DNA of 56,943 nucleotides from Bacteroidales bacterium (GCA_024686335.1 JAILCI010000038.1:1-56943), one strand, 5' to 3'; shown: positions 1 through 10,198, counted from the first letter of the stretch. A program made the numbers and translations. Notes: a model not told the origin generated them from the letters alone.

Positions 1-1
1 G

Positions 2-460
2 GCCAACACAGCTACGGAATGGCAGATTAATTATCGTCAGTCTACAGAGAGCGACTGGAGCACCGTGACAGCAACCACTACCACCTACACCCTGACCGAC
101 CTGGTAGCCAACGTTACCTACGAGGCCAACGTGGTGGCACACTGCAGCAACGGCTTGAACAGTGATCCTTCCAACACGGTCACCTTCGAGACCAACAACA
201 ACGGCGTACAGACCTACCTGGAGAAGAGCGTAAATCTCTATCCTAACCCGGCAACTGAGATGGTAAGCGTGGCAGTCAGCGACGCCAACATCCAGATCAG
301 TAGCGTTGAGGTCTACAACGTATACGGTCAGTTGATCAACGTGATCGAGTCCAACGACAATCCTCTCCGCATCAACGTCAGCGGCATGGCCGACGGCATG
401 TATTATGTGCGCGTGACGACCGACAACGGCGTTGTAACGAAGAATTTCGTTAAACGGTAA
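2..460 (+). CDS. Type IX secretion cargo protein, C-terminal part (type A sorting domain)
   Basis: Only the end of this gene is in the window; the frame is open from base 2 and the true start lies to the left. The first ~60 residues look like the end of a fibronectin type III domain (a Trp-Gln-Ile-Asn-Tyr strand, then TYTLTDLVANVTYEANV). The last ~75 residues form a typical type A sorting domain: LYPNPATEMVSV, then VEVYNVYGQLI, then GMADGMYYVRV, ending KNFVKR. In this family the domain directs export through the type IX system and is then cleaved, leaving the cargo at the cell surface or outside. The substrate cannot be told from the fragment. Two hairpins follow the stop. Confidence 0.85.
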   Translation, partial: ANTATEWQINYRQSTESDWSTVTATTTTYTLTDLVANVTYEANVVAHCSNGLNSDPSNTVTFETNNNGVQTYLEKSVNLYPNPATEMVSVAVSDANIQISSVEVYNVYGQLINVIESNDNPLRINVSGMADGMYYVRVTTDNGVVTKNFVKR

Positions 461-487
461 CCCCCGTAGGGGCGAATCGCATTCGTC

Positions 488-535
488 CTCGTAGGGGCGA
501 ATCGCATTCGCCCCTACGAGTCCCCGTTTTTTCAT
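488..535 (+). terminator. Hairpin with T-tract, also part of a tandem palindrome repeat
   Basis: A perfect 15-bp stem (488-502 with 506-520, loop CGC) contains the word GTAGGGGCGAAT. It is followed by TCCCCG and six T. A second, incomplete copy of the same word (about 465-487) lies directly upstream, so this is both a plausible terminator for the cargo gene and a member of a repeat family. Confidence 0.6.
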
Positions 536-545
536 AATCATTCGT

Positions 546-590
546 TCGGTATGGGCGAATAATTATTCGACCCATACCGATTTTTTTTTT
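546..590 (+). terminator. Strong rho-independent terminator
   Basis: The arms TCGGTATGGG and CCCATACCGA enclose a second palindrome (CGAATAATTATTCG) and are followed by ten T. It ends where the -7 element of the next gene begins, so it insulates the two type IX cargo genes. Confidence 0.8.
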
Positions 591-597
591 AAATTTG
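590..597 (+). promoter_or_regulatory. -7 element TAAATTTG for the type B cargo gene
   Basis: It matches the Bacteroidota TAnnTTTG consensus and is followed by C. It lies 38 bp upstream of the ATG at 636 and directly follows the terminator T-run. Confidence 0.55.
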
Positions 598-635
598 CAT
601 CGTCATTTTCATAGTATAAAAAATCAAACATCCTA

Positions 636-3083
636 ATGAATAGATTTTCTACAATTCATAACCAACATCTCCATGATTTGTCTGCCTTTCGTGGACTGCT
701 ACTGTTATGGTTAGTGGTATTGTTTTTGGGGTGTTTTAAGGACATACAAGCAGCTGACAACAAATCATTTTCAATATCCGATATTGATCGTACATTAGGT
801 GACACTACCTATATCCAGATGGGTATTTGTACCAGCCAACTGCCCTACACGTGGAACGGGGTTGTCTTCAACCAGCCGGGCACTCAGTCTGTGACCCTTA
901 CGGCATCCGATGGTAGCGATAGCCTCGTTGTGATGACCTTGACGGTGGGAGATCCAAGTTATCTGACTGTCTATGGAACTGCTTGTCAAGGTGAGTACTA
1001 TACTGAATATGGTTTCAACTTGCCTCCTGACAGTTTAGCCGGAGGCACGGACCTCACCTTCATTCGAACCGAACCTAATGCCGCTGGGTGTGACAGTATC
1101 ATTACCCTCCATCTGAGCGTTACCCCGGTCCCCAATATGACCTGCTCTGGAGATACTATCCTCGATCCTGGTCAGTCAGTACAACTATTTGCCTCGGGTG
1201 CTGATTATTACGTGTGGTCCCCAGCATACAGTCTCTCTAATACTATCACAGATCAAACTGTTTGTTCACCGACTCAGTCGATGTATGTGTTCGTTACTGG
1301 CTATCAACAAGGTATCAACCTTATCGGTAATGGTGATTTTGAACTTGGTAATGCAGTTTTTACTAGCAGTTATACTCTCAATACAAACCTTTGGGGAGAG
1401 GGAACCTATTATGTGGGTAGCAATGCTAACACATATCACTCCAGTTTTCAAGGTATGACGGATCACACTACGGGTAGTGGCAACTATATGATTGTCAATG
1501 GTGCTACCTCACCAGGTACGGTGGTCTGGTCGCAAACGATTACGGTCACTCCGAATACTGACTATGCTTTCACGACATGGGTTACTACGGTAGCTAATAG
1601 TCCGTGGGCACAGCTCCAGTTCAGTATCAATGGACAGCAGATCGGGAACGTCTTCTCCGCTCCTTCTACATACGGACAGACCAATACATGGGAGAATTTC
1701 TACATTATATGGAACAGCGGAACTAATACCCAGGCAACCATCTCCATTATCAACCAAAACACCGTTGCTGGTGGTAACGATTTCGGTTTGGACGATATCT
1801 CTTTCTTTAAACTGACCAACTGTGGCATTACGGACACTATCCAAGTCCTCGTGCGCCACTTTGAAGATACAGCCATCTGTTCATACGATCTCCCATTCAA
1901 CTGGTATGGCGTAAACTTCACCACTTCTGATTCCTTGGAGCATATTGTCATCAACCCTAACGGCGTGGACGATGCTGTTGTGATGAATGTGGAGATAGTG
2001 GAGAGTATGAATCCAGATCTGGGTGAGGATATCTACCTCTGCTATGGTGATATGGCGGAACTTTCCCTGGATAGCGTGCCTTCCGATGTCTCTATCCTCT
2101 GGAACACAGGCGACACGACCAGCAGTATTTTTGTGCTGGCCAACGGTTCCTACGATGTGAGTGTTATCGGAAACTCTTCGGATGGCAGGTATCAGTGTTA
2201 CGGTCGCGATACCGTCCAGGTCATTTCTGTTGAGGAGCCTCAGATCGATTTTGAGGCGGACCAGACACAGGGCTGCATACCTTTCTCCATGCATATCACT
2301 AACCATTCTACTCCGGACTCATGTTCTCACGAGTGGTATCTCTATGATGCCAATGGACAGATTGCTTATGCCTCCATTGAAGAGAATCCGGATTTTGACT
2401 TTATCGAACCAGGAGTATTCACGCTACATTATTTTATTACAACGCCTTACGGATGTGCTGATTCTGTTTTCATGACAGATTACATAAAGGCCAATTTCCA
2501 GCCGACTGCTGAGTTCTCGGCCTCACCGGAAATTTCTTTGATGGCGGAGAGTAATGGTGAAGTCCATTTTACCAATTATGTGGATTCTCTTTTCTCCAAC
2601 GGAGCTACTTTGATTTGGAATTTTGGCGACGGGACTGTTGACAGTGCTGAGTTTTCACCGGTGCATACCTATTCGCAATGGGGTGATTATATTGTAACGC
2701 TAACCGTTGAGACTGATGCGGGTTGTAACAGCGAGATTGCCCATATGGTCATTGTTGAGCAGGATCTTATCTTTCCCAACGTCATCACTCCCAACGGTGA
2801 CGGCATCAACGATGTCTTTGCTATCCAGAATCTGAATACGAATATCAATCCTGAGGATCCCGATGAGTACCGCCATAACGATCTGTACATATACGACCGT
2901 TGGGGCAGAAAGGTGTATGAAGCGCATAATTACGACACCTTTGCCCGCGAAGGCGAGATTACTTTAGGAGATCAGATTTTTGACGGCAGTAATCTTTCCG
3001 ACGGAGTCTATTACTTCAGCTTTTATTACAAGGGAAAGGTTAAGACGGTTAACTACCACGGGTCACTGACCATTGTCAGATAA
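636..3083 (+). CDS. Large secreted protein with PKD domain and type B (CHU_C) sorting domain
   Basis: An 815-residue exported protein. Residues ~17-40 are a hydrophobic signal segment. The middle is rich in Thr, Ser, Asn and Asp, as in Bacteroidota surface adhesins, and a region around residues 230-395 resembles a carbohydrate-binding-like beta sandwich. A PKD domain follows at about 620-710 (LIWNFGDGTVDSAEF, then HTYSQWGDYIVTLTV). The C-terminus is a gliding-motility-type CHU_C domain: FPNVITPNGDGINDVF, YIYDRWGRKVYE, then NLSDGVYYFSFYY. In this family that domain marks type IX export without the type A tail. No catalytic motif was recognised, so the role may be adhesive or structural. Its last 21 bp overlap the convergent O-antigen ligase gene. 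Confidence 0.88.
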   Translation: MNRFSTIHNQHLHDLSAFRGLLLLWLVVLFLGCFKDIQAADNKSFSISDIDRTLGDTTYIQMGICTSQLPYTWNGVVFNQPGTQSVTLTASDGSDSLVVMTLTVGDPSYLTVYGTACQGEYYTEYGFNLPPDSLAGGTDLTFIRTEPNAAGCDSIITLHLSVTPVPNMTCSGDTILDPGQSVQLFASGADYYVWSPAYSLSNTITDQTVCSPTQSMYVFVTGYQQGINLIGNGDFELGNAVFTSSYTLNTNLWGEGTYYVGSNANTYHSSFQGMTDHTTGSGNYMIVNGATSPGTVVWSQTITVTPNTDYAFTTWVTTVANSPWAQLQFSINGQQIGNVFSAPSTYGQTNTWENFYIIWNSGTNTQATISIINQNTVAGGNDFGLDDISFFKLTNCGITDTIQVLVRHFEDTAICSYDLPFNWYGVNFTTSDSLEHIVINPNGVDDAVVMNVEIVESMNPDLGEDIYLCYGDMAELSLDSVPSDVSILWNTGDTTSSIFVLANGSYDVSVIGNSSDGRYQCYGRDTVQVISVEEPQIDFEADQTQGCIPFSMHITNHSTPDSCSHEWYLYDANGQIAYASIEENPDFDFIEPGVFTLHYFITTPYGCADSVFMTDYIKANFQPTAEFSASPEISLMAESNGEVHFTNYVDSLFSNGATLIWNFGDGTVDSAEFSPVHTYSQWGDYIVTLTVETDAGCNSEIAHMVIVEQDLIFPNVITPNGDGINDVFAIQNLNTNINPEDPDEYRHNDLYIYDRWGRKVYEAHNYDTFAREGEITLGDQIFDGSNLSDGVYYFSFYYKGKVKTVNYHGSLTIVR

Positions 3084-4562
3084 TTCTTCCTCTTTATTTT
3101 CTTCCAAAGAGACATTCTTCATCTTCAGATTTGTCATCACGATGACTGCATATGCGCCCCAGAAGGGTAGCGACAGTTTGTCAGTGTCGAGGAAATTATT
3201 CATTCCACCGTGTACGTAATAGGTGATGAGGGCCAGAGTCATCATTAGGGCTAGCAGACGGTCGGTCGGGTCCTTGGTGTGGTTGTATGTGCGCAGTCCG
3301 GTATAGAGCGTGATGCCAAACAGGATGATGACGGTCAGCATACCAGGGATGCCCGTCTCAGCGCATGGACCAATATACTCGCTGTGCGCATTTCCTCCAT
3401 CGCCGAAATTTGTGGAGATAATGGTCTTATATTTGCTTTTTTGGAAAGGTGCGTATTCAAATTGATAGGTGCCCGGGCCCCAGCCAACAATCGGGCGCTC
3501 TTTAATCATCGAGAAGGCTGAATTCCACCGGTTTAAACGTTCTACATTGGAGGCGTCGGTGGAGATGTTGGAGATAGATTGCAAGTGCTCCACGAAGCTG
3601 GTGGAGGAGTCCTGACTGTTACGGCTCATCTTGTAGAGGATGTCGTCGGCGTAAAAGTAGAAGAGCCCGCCGACAATAAGGGTGCCGACCACGAACCAGG
3701 AGAACTTGATTCGGAGTTTTAAAACAATCCAGATGCCGATGGCGATGACCAGGCTAATCCAAGCAGCACGGCTGAAGGAGAGGTAGAGCGCCAAGGTGAA
3801 GAGAACTGTCAGAGAGGCGTAGAAGATCTTCTGGAAGATGTTGTTGTTGGGCAGGAAGAAGCAGCACGCTGTGATGGGCAGGAAGAAAGCCAACACCGCA
3901 CCATAAGCCGTGTGGTCGTTGTAGAACGGACTCATTACCCAGTGTGCATAGTGCTTGTCAAAACCACTTAGTCCGTGTTTGACGGTGGTGATGAGTACCA
4001 CGATGGCCAGTGCAGTCGCATAGCAGTTGAAGAAGCGGATAGCTTTAGCGTGATCGCCTTTGATGAGCACTGTTAGCATCCAGTAGCAGGAGGTGGTGAA
4101 CCATAGCTTGGAAGCCCAGAACTTGAATGATACTACTGGCAATTCAGAGGTGAGACAGGTCAGCAACATCCAGAGCAGGTAGACATACAGTGCTATTGAG
4201 ATAGGGTGGGTGAGCAACTTGCGGTCTAGCCGTAGATCGTAAAGAATCCGGAAAAGGAACATCACGGAGATGGCTATCATGAATGCCTCTGCTGGCAGTG
4301 AGAGACCTAATTGGACGTCTTTGACGCTGATAATGATGGAGAAAGGGGTGCTGAACGCCATCAAGTACATGGCCAAGTCCATACGGAAGATGACAATGTA
4401 GACAAGAAAAGCGGCTGCCGTAATCAACGGGATGATTGGCAGCTCTTTGAGGACGGCGACACCGTTCAGCAGGAGTAGTAATAAGCCGATGGCGATGAGC
4501 ACATAGTGCTGCTTCGTCAGCTTACTGGTCCACTGTTTCAACCTTTCTGTCAGTTGGCTCAT
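3063..4562 (-). CDS. O-antigen ligase / Wzy-type polysaccharide polymerase
   Basis: A 499-residue membrane protein with about ten or more hydrophobic segments and a large loop near residues 300-400, as in the Wzy_C family. The loop includes ERPIVGWGPGTYQFEY and a nearby NAHSEY; a conserved His of this kind is typical of O-antigen ligases. In this family the enzyme transfers or polymerises undecaprenyl-linked glycans at the periplasmic face. It is last in the operon aspS-wzz-ligase and its start overlaps the wzz end by 41 bp, so the two are probably translationally coupled. Ligase and polymerase cannot be separated by sequence alone. Confidence 0.82.
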   Translation of the reverse strand: MSQLTERLKQWTSKLTKQHYVLIAIGLLLLLLNGVAVLKELPIIPLITAAAFLVYIVIFRMDLAMYLMAFSTPFSIIISVKDVQLGLSLPAEAFMIAISVMFLFRILYDLRLDRKLLTHPISIALYVYLLWMLLTCLTSELPVVSFKFWASKLWFTTSCYWMLTVLIKGDHAKAIRFFNCYATALAIVVLITTVKHGLSGFDKHYAHWVMSPFYNDHTAYGAVLAFFLPITACCFFLPNNNIFQKIFYASLTVLFTLALYLSFSRAAWISLVIAIGIWIVLKLRIKFSWFVVGTLIVGGLFYFYADDILYKMSRNSQDSSTSFVEHLQSISNISTDASNVERLNRWNSAFSMIKERPIVGWGPGTYQFEYAPFQKSKYKTIISTNFGDGGNAHSEYIGPCAETGIPGMLTVIILFGITLYTGLRTYNHTKDPTDRLLALMMTLALITYYVHGGMNNFLDTDKLSLPFWGAYAVIVMTNLKMKNVSLEENKEEELSDNGQ

Positions 4563-5550
4563 TAATCTTTTCGAATATTAATAATGCTAGGACGGATAAC
4601 ATGAAGACACAGAAGGTGGAGACGATCATGATGATCGATTTCTTCGGGTAGTACTTCTTGTCTGCCGGGGTGGGTCTGTCCACTACGAACTTGCCAGGAA
4701 TCTGGTTGGACATATCCAGCTTGGCATCCATCATCTTTTGTTTGCAGAGAGACTGATATTGGATGAAATAGTATTGCAGATTCTGGGCAGCATCGAGTTT
4801 CGGACCCCATTCTGCCATGTTCTTCATCTCCTCTTTTAAGCGGCTGATGGCACCGGCATTACCGCCAGCGACAGCGATGGCGTACTGTTGCATCATGCGC
4901 TCAGACTGTTTCTCAACGTCATAGACGCCATGGTCCATGCAGAGCTTGATGGTGTCGTCAATGCGCGCTATCTCGCGATTGATGGAATCCAACTGTTCCA
5001 CAAGAGCGTAGTAAGCAGCAGCAGTACGCTCACCCTCAGCGCGGTTCTTGACAGTGTCTAAGAGACGAAGAATGTCTTGCGTCATATTGCAAGCCATCTG
5101 TGGGTCTTCGTCAGAAACGGAGATGGAGATAGCACCATATTCGGTACGCTTGATGGTGATGTTGTTGGTCACCGTCTTGTATAGCTTCGTCTTCCAGCCC
5201 TTGCTCTCAGTGTCGATATCGTAGTACTGAGCCAATTTGTATTTGGCGATTAAAGAATCCTTGATCTCCTGAGCGTTTAGCAGCTGCATCATCTGCTCGG
5301 TTTCCTCTTCAATAGCGTAGGCTTTCATGTCCAAGCGCTCGTTGTAGTTCTCCTCGTTGAGGAGTATTTTAGCAGTCGAGTTGGTACGCGGGGCGTAAAT
5401 CACGGCTGTAGACTTGAAGCGGGGCTTAATTAGCATGGAGCATCCAAGGGAGATGATCATCGTGGCGACACAGATGGCCAGCAGCCACCATTTCCAGCGC
5501 CACAGAAACTGTATCAGGCTGAATGCGTTGTATTGGTTTTTATTTTCCAT
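4522..5550 (-). CDS. Wzz-type chain-length determinant protein
   Basis: A 342-residue inner-membrane protein with the Wzz layout: a transmembrane segment at ~17-37 ([19 protein letters not shown]), a long periplasmic part with coiled-coil character (~165-270), and a second transmembrane segment at ~308-328 preceded by the Pro-rich [14 protein letters not shown]. In this family it sets the length of exported polysaccharide chains. There is no C-terminal tyrosine-kinase domain. It overlaps the end of aspS by 11 bp and the downstream ligase by 41 bp, so all three are probably one transcript. Pairing with a Wzy-like gene supports an exopolysaccharide or O-antigen role. Confidence 0.85.
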   Translation of the reverse strand: MENKNQYNAFSLIQFLWRWKWWLLAICVATMIISLGCSMLIKPRFKSTAVIYAPRTNSTAKILLNEENYNERLDMKAYAIEEETEQMMQLLNAQEIKDSLIAKYKLAQYYDIDTESKGWKTKLYKTVTNNITIKRTEYGAISISVSDEDPQMACNMTQDILRLLDTVKNRAEGERTAAAYYALVEQLDSINREIARIDDTIKLCMDHGVYDVEKQSERMMQQYAIAVAGGNAGAISRLKEEMKNMAEWGPKLDAAQNLQYYFIQYQSLCKQKMMDAKLDMSNQIPGKFVVDRPTPADKKYYPKKSIIMIVSTFCVFMLSVLALLIFEKINEPTDRKVETVDQ

Positions 5551-7300
5551 TCGGGATAGGTTTTATATCGATGTAAAGTTCTTCCAACTGCTTGGGGTCG
5601 ATGGGCGTAGGAGCGGGCAGCATCGTGTCGCGGCCAGCATTGTTCTTGGGGAATGCAATGAAGTCGCGGATTGAGTCACAGTCGGAAAGGACAGCACAAA
5701 GACGGTCGAAACCGAAGGCGATACCACCATGAGGAGGAGCACCGTATTGGAAAGCATTCATCAGGAAGCCGAACTGTGCCTGAGCCTGCTCTTCGGTGAA
5801 GTTGAGGGCCTTGAACATACGTTTCTGCAACTCTTGGTCGTGGATACGGATAGAGCCACCGCCGATCTCAGAACCGTTGATGACGAGGTCATAAGCGTTG
5901 GCGTTGACAGCGCCAGGATCACTCTCCAGCATAGCCTCATGCTCTGGTTTTGGAGCGGTGAACGGGTGGTGCATAGCATAATAGCGTTGTGTCTCCTCAT
6001 CCCACTCTAACAACGGGAAGTCGATGACCCAGAGAATCTTGTACTCACCAGCTTTGCGCAGACCCAGACGGTCGCCCATCTCGAGACGCAAAGCACCTAA
6101 CTGTTTGCGGGTTTTCATAGCCTTACCAGACATGATGAGGATGAGGTCGCCAGCCTTTGCTTCGCAACGCTCAGCCACTGCCTTCAAGTCGTTTTGATCG
6201 TAGAATTTGTCCACGGAGGACTTAAAGGTGCCGTCGGCATTGCAGAGGATGTAGACTAGTCCACCAGCGCCAACATGAGGACTCTTGACGAACTCTACCA
6301 GTCCGTCGAGCTGCTTGCGGGAGTAGTTGCCACAACCGTCAACTTTGATACCGGCCACGAGTTCAGCCTCGTTGAAGACCTTGAACTCTTTGTGTTGCAA
6401 CAGGTCGTTGAGTTCCACAAAACGCATGCCGAAACGTGCATCCGGCTTGTCGGAACCGTAGTATTTCATAGCGTCAGCCCAGGTGATACGCTCAATGGGC
6501 TCGATGTCTATATTCTTGAATTTCTTGAAGATATCTTTAACAAGACCTTCGAAGAGTTGTAGGATGTCCTCTTGTTCGATGAATGACATTTCACAGTCTA
6601 TCTGGGTAAACTCCGGCTGACGATCAGCGCGGAGGTCCTCATCGCGGAAACAGCGCACAATCTGGAAATAACGATCCATGCCGGAAATCATGAGAAGCTG
6701 TTTCAAGGTCTGAGGCGACTGTGGAAGGGCGTAGAACTCGCCCGGGTTCATACGGGAAGGAACGAGGAAGTCGCGGGCACCCTCAGGGGTGCTGTTGACG
6801 AGGAACGGAGTCTCAATCTCCAAGAAACCTTGCTCGCTCAGATATTTGCGGATTTCCAAGCCTAATTTGTGACGGAAGATGAGGTTTTCCTTCACCGGAC
6901 GACGACGGATGTCCAAGTAACGGTATTTCATACGCAATTCATCGCCACCGTCGGAGACATCCTCAATGGTGAATGGCGGAACCAGTGACTTGTTGAGGAC
7001 ATTTAAAGACTCTACGTCAATCTCGATGTCACCAGTGGGGATGTTCTTGTTTTTGCTGTATCTTTCAATAACCTTGCCGGTCACCTGGATAACCCACTCA
7101 CGTCCCATCTCCTCGGCCTGACTGCACAATTCGGGACGGGTCTCGTGGTTAAATGCTAACTGGGTGATGCCGTAACGGTCTCTTAAATCTATGAAAATCA
7201 TGCCGCCAAGATGGCGAACTTTCTGAATCCAACCGCACAAAGTGACGGTCTGCTGGATATTAGCGGCGTTCAATTCACCGCAAGTATGAGTTCTATACAT
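5540..7300 (-). CDS. aspS: Aspartate--tRNA ligase
   Basis: A 586-residue class II synthetase of normal bacterial length. The N-terminal OB fold that binds the anticodon is at ~15-105 ([23 protein letters not shown]). The catalytic core includes [40 protein letters not shown] and GIAFGFDRL near the C-terminus. The bacterial GAD insertion domain lies at roughly 290-410. It charges tRNA-Asp in the cytosol. It is first of three overlapping minus-strand genes, so envelope glycan genes are co-transcribed with a housekeeping synthetase. A -7 element lies 32-39 bp upstream of the start. Confidence 0.97.
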   Translation of the reverse strand: MYRTHTCGELNAANIQQTVTLCGWIQKVRHLGGMIFIDLRDRYGITQLAFNHETRPELCSQAEEMGREWVIQVTGKVIERYSKNKNIPTGDIEIDVESLNVLNKSLVPPFTIEDVSDGGDELRMKYRYLDIRRRPVKENLIFRHKLGLEIRKYLSEQGFLEIETPFLVNSTPEGARDFLVPSRMNPGEFYALPQSPQTLKQLLMISGMDRYFQIVRCFRDEDLRADRQPEFTQIDCEMSFIEQEDILQLFEGLVKDIFKKFKNIDIEPIERITWADAMKYYGSDKPDARFGMRFVELNDLLQHKEFKVFNEAELVAGIKVDGCGNYSRKQLDGLVEFVKSPHVGAGGLVYILCNADGTFKSSVDKFYDQNDLKAVAERCEAKAGDLILIMSGKAMKTRKQLGALRLEMGDRLGLRKAGEYKILWVIDFPLLEWDEETQRYYAMHHPFTAPKPEHEAMLESDPGAVNANAYDLVINGSEIGGGSIRIHDQELQKRMFKALNFTEEQAQAQFGFLMNAFQYGAPPHGGIAFGFDRLCAVLSDCDSIRDFIAFPKNNAGRDTMLPAPTPIDPKQLEELYIDIKPIPNGK

Positions 7301-7331
7301 AGCGTAGTTTAAATATTTTTAAAACAAGGTG

Positions 7332-7339
7332 CAAAAATA
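7332..7339 (-). promoter_or_regulatory. -7 element TATTTTTG for aspS
   Basis: On the minus strand TATTTTTG is followed by C, 32 bp upstream of the aspS ATG. It is divergent from the MBOAT promoter about 50 bp away. Confidence 0.6.
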
Positions 7340-7384
7340 CAAAAAATCATAATGAGCTATAAATGGTCCACTATATAAAAAGTG

Positions 7385-7392
7385 TATTTTTG
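7385..7392 (+). promoter_or_regulatory. -7 element TATTTTTG for the MBOAT operon
   Basis: TATTTTTGC lies 17 bp upstream of the ATG at 7409, which implies a 5' leader of only about ten bases. Confidence 0.6.
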
Positions 7393-7408
7393 CGAAAATT
7401 TTTAGACA

Positions 7409-8824
7409 ATGGTATTCAGCAGTATAGAATTTCTCTTCTACTTCCTTCCGGTAGTGCTGTTGATATACTATTTGGTGCCCAAGGTGGCAAAGAATCTTGT
7501 TCTTCTGGTCGCCTCCTTGATCTTCTATGCCTGGGGCGCTCCCGACTTTTTCCTTATCTTTATCGTTTCTATGTTATGTAATTTTCTGATTACAAAGAAA
7601 ATGCATAATGCTGAAGAGGCTAAACCAAGGAAACGATGGCTAGCTTTGTCTCTGGTTTTGAACATAGGTCTTTTGGCCTATTTCAAATACATGAACTTCT
7701 TTGTAGATAATCTCAACGCTCTCCTGAGTCTTTCGCACCATGCCACACTCCATTTTGCCCGGGTGGCATTGCCGATAGGCATCTCCTTTTTCACATTCCA
7801 GTCGATCAGTTATACCGTTGACGTCTATCGGAAGGTTTCCGAACCCCTGCGCCGTTGGTACGACTATATGCTCTACATCTCTCTCTTCCCGCAACTGATT
7901 GCCGGTCCTATCATTCGTTACAATACCATTGCGGAGCAGTTAGTCGATAGAACCTCTACAATGGAGGATCGGGTGGCGGGTTTCAGACGTTTTGTTATAG
8001 GACTGAGTAAGAAGGTGTTGATTGCCAATACGCTGGCGATTCTCGCTGATGAAGTCTTCGCTATGGATTATCATACCATGTCGACGGGAACTGCTTGGAT
8101 GGGTATCATCGCCTACACTTTCCAAATTTATTTCGACTTTTCAGGCTACTCCGATATGGCTATCGGTATCGGTCGCATGTTGGGATTTCGCTTTAGTGAA
8201 AACTTTAATGTTCCCTATATCAGTCAGAGTATCAGTGAGTTTTGGAGACGTTGGCACATGACATTGGGAGGATTTATGAAGGAGTATCTCTATATTCCGC
8301 TAGGTGGCAATAGAGTCTCTAAAGGCCGTACTTACTTCAACCTTTGGATTGTCTTCCTGATTTCCGGTCTTTGGCATGGCGCCTCCTGGACTTTTGTCCT
8401 TTGGGGTGTCTTTCATGGAACATTTTTGATTTTGGACAGACTGTTCATGCTTGATTTCTTGAAAAAGATAGGACGTTTCCCAGCTATCATACTTACCTTT
8501 TTCATCGTAGTTTTGGGTTGGGTGCTCTTCCGTGCGGAGACCGTTAGTGGGGCTATCGACTTCTATCAGGCTCTGTTTACCTTCCGCTCTGGTGCGACGG
8601 CGGCCATATCGTTACAGTGCTACCTATTCCTTGCCCTTGCGTTCCTCTTCGCCTTCATCCCTGTGCTGAAATTTGGCGACAAATGGATGAACCTCTTTTA
8701 TAACGACACTCATTCGAAAACTGTCACTATTGTGCTCTTTATTGTCACAATGGTCCTCTTTTTCTTGTCTGTCGGTTCGTTGGCTGTCACAGATTTTAAC
8801 CCATTTATCTATTTCCGATTCTGA
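7409..8824 (+). CDS. MBOAT-family O-acyltransferase (AlgI/DltB-like)
   Basis: A 471-residue polytopic membrane protein. The MBOAT signature is clear: FWRRWHMTLGGFMKEYLYIPLGG, then a conserved His at about residue 322 in GLWHGASWTFVLWG, the family's catalytic His. An early PIGISFFTFQSISYTVDVYR block also matches AlgI. In AlgI-like systems the membrane enzyme passes acetyl groups to a periplasmic transferase that modifies a polysaccharide. The next gene is such a partner and overlaps it by one base (TGATG), supporting a two-gene polymer O-acetylation operon. The polymer is unknown; the wzz/ligase operon next door is a candidate source. Confidence 0.93.
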   Translation: MVFSSIEFLFYFLPVVLLIYYLVPKVAKNLVLLVASLIFYAWGAPDFFLIFIVSMLCNFLITKKMHNAEEAKPRKRWLALSLVLNIGLLAYFKYMNFFVDNLNALLSLSHHATLHFARVALPIGISFFTFQSISYTVDVYRKVSEPLRRWYDYMLYISLFPQLIAGPIIRYNTIAEQLVDRTSTMEDRVAGFRRFVIGLSKKVLIANTLAILADEVFAMDYHTMSTGTAWMGIIAYTFQIYFDFSGYSDMAIGIGRMLGFRFSENFNVPYISQSISEFWRRWHMTLGGFMKEYLYIPLGGNRVSKGRTYFNLWIVFLISGLWHGASWTFVLWGVFHGTFLILDRLFMLDFLKKIGRFPAIILTFFIVVLGWVLFRAETVSGAIDFYQALFTFRSGATAAISLQCYLFLALAFLFAFIPVLKFGDKWMNLFYNDTHSKTVTIVLFIVTMVLFFLSVGSLAVTDFNPFIYFRF

Positions 8825-10152
8825 TGAAAAAGCCGACTCTGCATATTATCCTCTTCGTCATTATCATGGTGGTGCTGTGCCTCCCAATGGTTCAGCATGT
8901 GACCGGCATTTTCAAAGTTAAGAAACTGGACGGTTTTACTGCCCCTGTAGAACCGGTTACGTTGAGTTTAGATACCTACCGCGATCAGACATATCAAGGG
9001 TATATGCAGAAGTATCTTCAGAATAATTTTGGGTTTAGAGATAGTTATATCAGAACATACAACCAGTTTGTATACAGTTGTTTCCACGAGACGACGAATC
9101 ATAATATGGTTATAGGAAAAGATGGACACCTCTATCTGAAACAATATACGGATGTCTACACAGGTAAGACGCTCCGAGAGCACTATGGCACCGAAGACAG
9201 TGCTCGCAAGGCGATGCGACATAATGTGGAGGAGACTTGCCGAATCATTGATACGTTGAAGCATTTTGGCACCGACATCATCGTCGTTCTTGCGCCTTCA
9301 AAGCCGTTAATCTATCCTGAATATTTGCCTGATGATATTCAAAGGGAACATTCTGATTTTTCTATTCAGGAGGAGTATGCCAAACTATACGAGCAAGCAG
9401 GCATTGAGCATATCAACTTTGCTCCGGTTTTCCGTCAGTTGAAAAAGGATTCTCCTTATCCAGTTTATACGAAATTTGGCACCCACTGGGCCTTTTCCAC
9501 GATTCCTTTTGTGGCTGATACAATCTTGCAAAAAATCGCCTCTGTGAAGCGGTATCCGATGCCTCATGTCGTCTATGCCGATAGCAACATCACGACTCGT
9601 TATGCGAATAGCGACAAGGAGTTGGAGCAGCAGCTGAATCTGCTTTTCCCATTGCATCATGACAAGATGCCGAATCCGCATTTTACGCTACAAAAGGATA
9701 GTAAATACAATAAACCCAATCTGTTAGTAGTCGGAGACAGCTATTTCACACAGTTGGAAAGTAACGACTTTGTGAAGGCTTTTAACCAGGTAGACTATTG
9801 GAAATACAATGAAACGGCCTATTCGTCTGACTCGAAGAGGAGTGGTAAGATATCGCTCCTTCCTAGATATGAGATTATTACTGAGGCTGACGTCATTTTG
9901 GTTGTCTTTACCGACATGCATGCTTTCGACTACTTCTTTGATTTCATCACAACTGTAGATCAGGCTTTAAAAGATGGTCCTGGGTTCAGTGATATTGACA
10001 TGGAGGAGGTGATTCAGGATATTATTCTCCGAATCAAGAGCACGCCCGAGTGGTACGACAAGGTTAAGAAGCAGGCCAAGGAAAATGGCATCAGTGTTGA
10101 GCAATGTCTCCGCGATAATGCGCAGTGGGTTTACGACCAAGAGCATAAGTAA
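8824..10152 (+). CDS. AlgJ/AlgX-like SGNH acetyltransferase partner
   Basis: A 442-residue protein with one N-terminal membrane anchor (~8-25). The soluble part resembles AlgJ/AlgX. A GDS block (LLVVGDSYFTQLE, ~302-314) holds the nucleophile Ser. GTHWA at ~219 is the His-Trp motif; the usual Asp two residues before His is Gly here, as in some other Bacteroidota relatives as I recall them. In this family the protein O-acetylates polysaccharides in the periplasm using acetyl supplied by an MBOAT partner, here encoded immediately upstream with a one-base overlap. The substrate is not shown by sequence. Confidence 0.8.
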   Translation: MKKPTLHIILFVIIMVVLCLPMVQHVTGIFKVKKLDGFTAPVEPVTLSLDTYRDQTYQGYMQKYLQNNFGFRDSYIRTYNQFVYSCFHETTNHNMVIGKDGHLYLKQYTDVYTGKTLREHYGTEDSARKAMRHNVEETCRIIDTLKHFGTDIIVVLAPSKPLIYPEYLPDDIQREHSDFSIQEEYAKLYEQAGIEHINFAPVFRQLKKDSPYPVYTKFGTHWAFSTIPFVADTILQKIASVKRYPMPHVVYADSNITTRYANSDKELEQQLNLLFPLHHDKMPNPHFTLQKDSKYNKPNLLVVGDSYFTQLESNDFVKAFNQVDYWKYNETAYSSDSKRSGKISLLPRYEIITEADVILVVFTDMHAFDYFFDFITTVDQALKDGPGFSDIDMEEVIQDIILRIKSTPEWYDKVKKQAKENGISVEQCLRDNAQWVYDQEHK

Positions 10153-10198
10153 TCGGCCATCTCTCGTTTTTTTCCGTCAACTTCCACATTTTTTGTTG

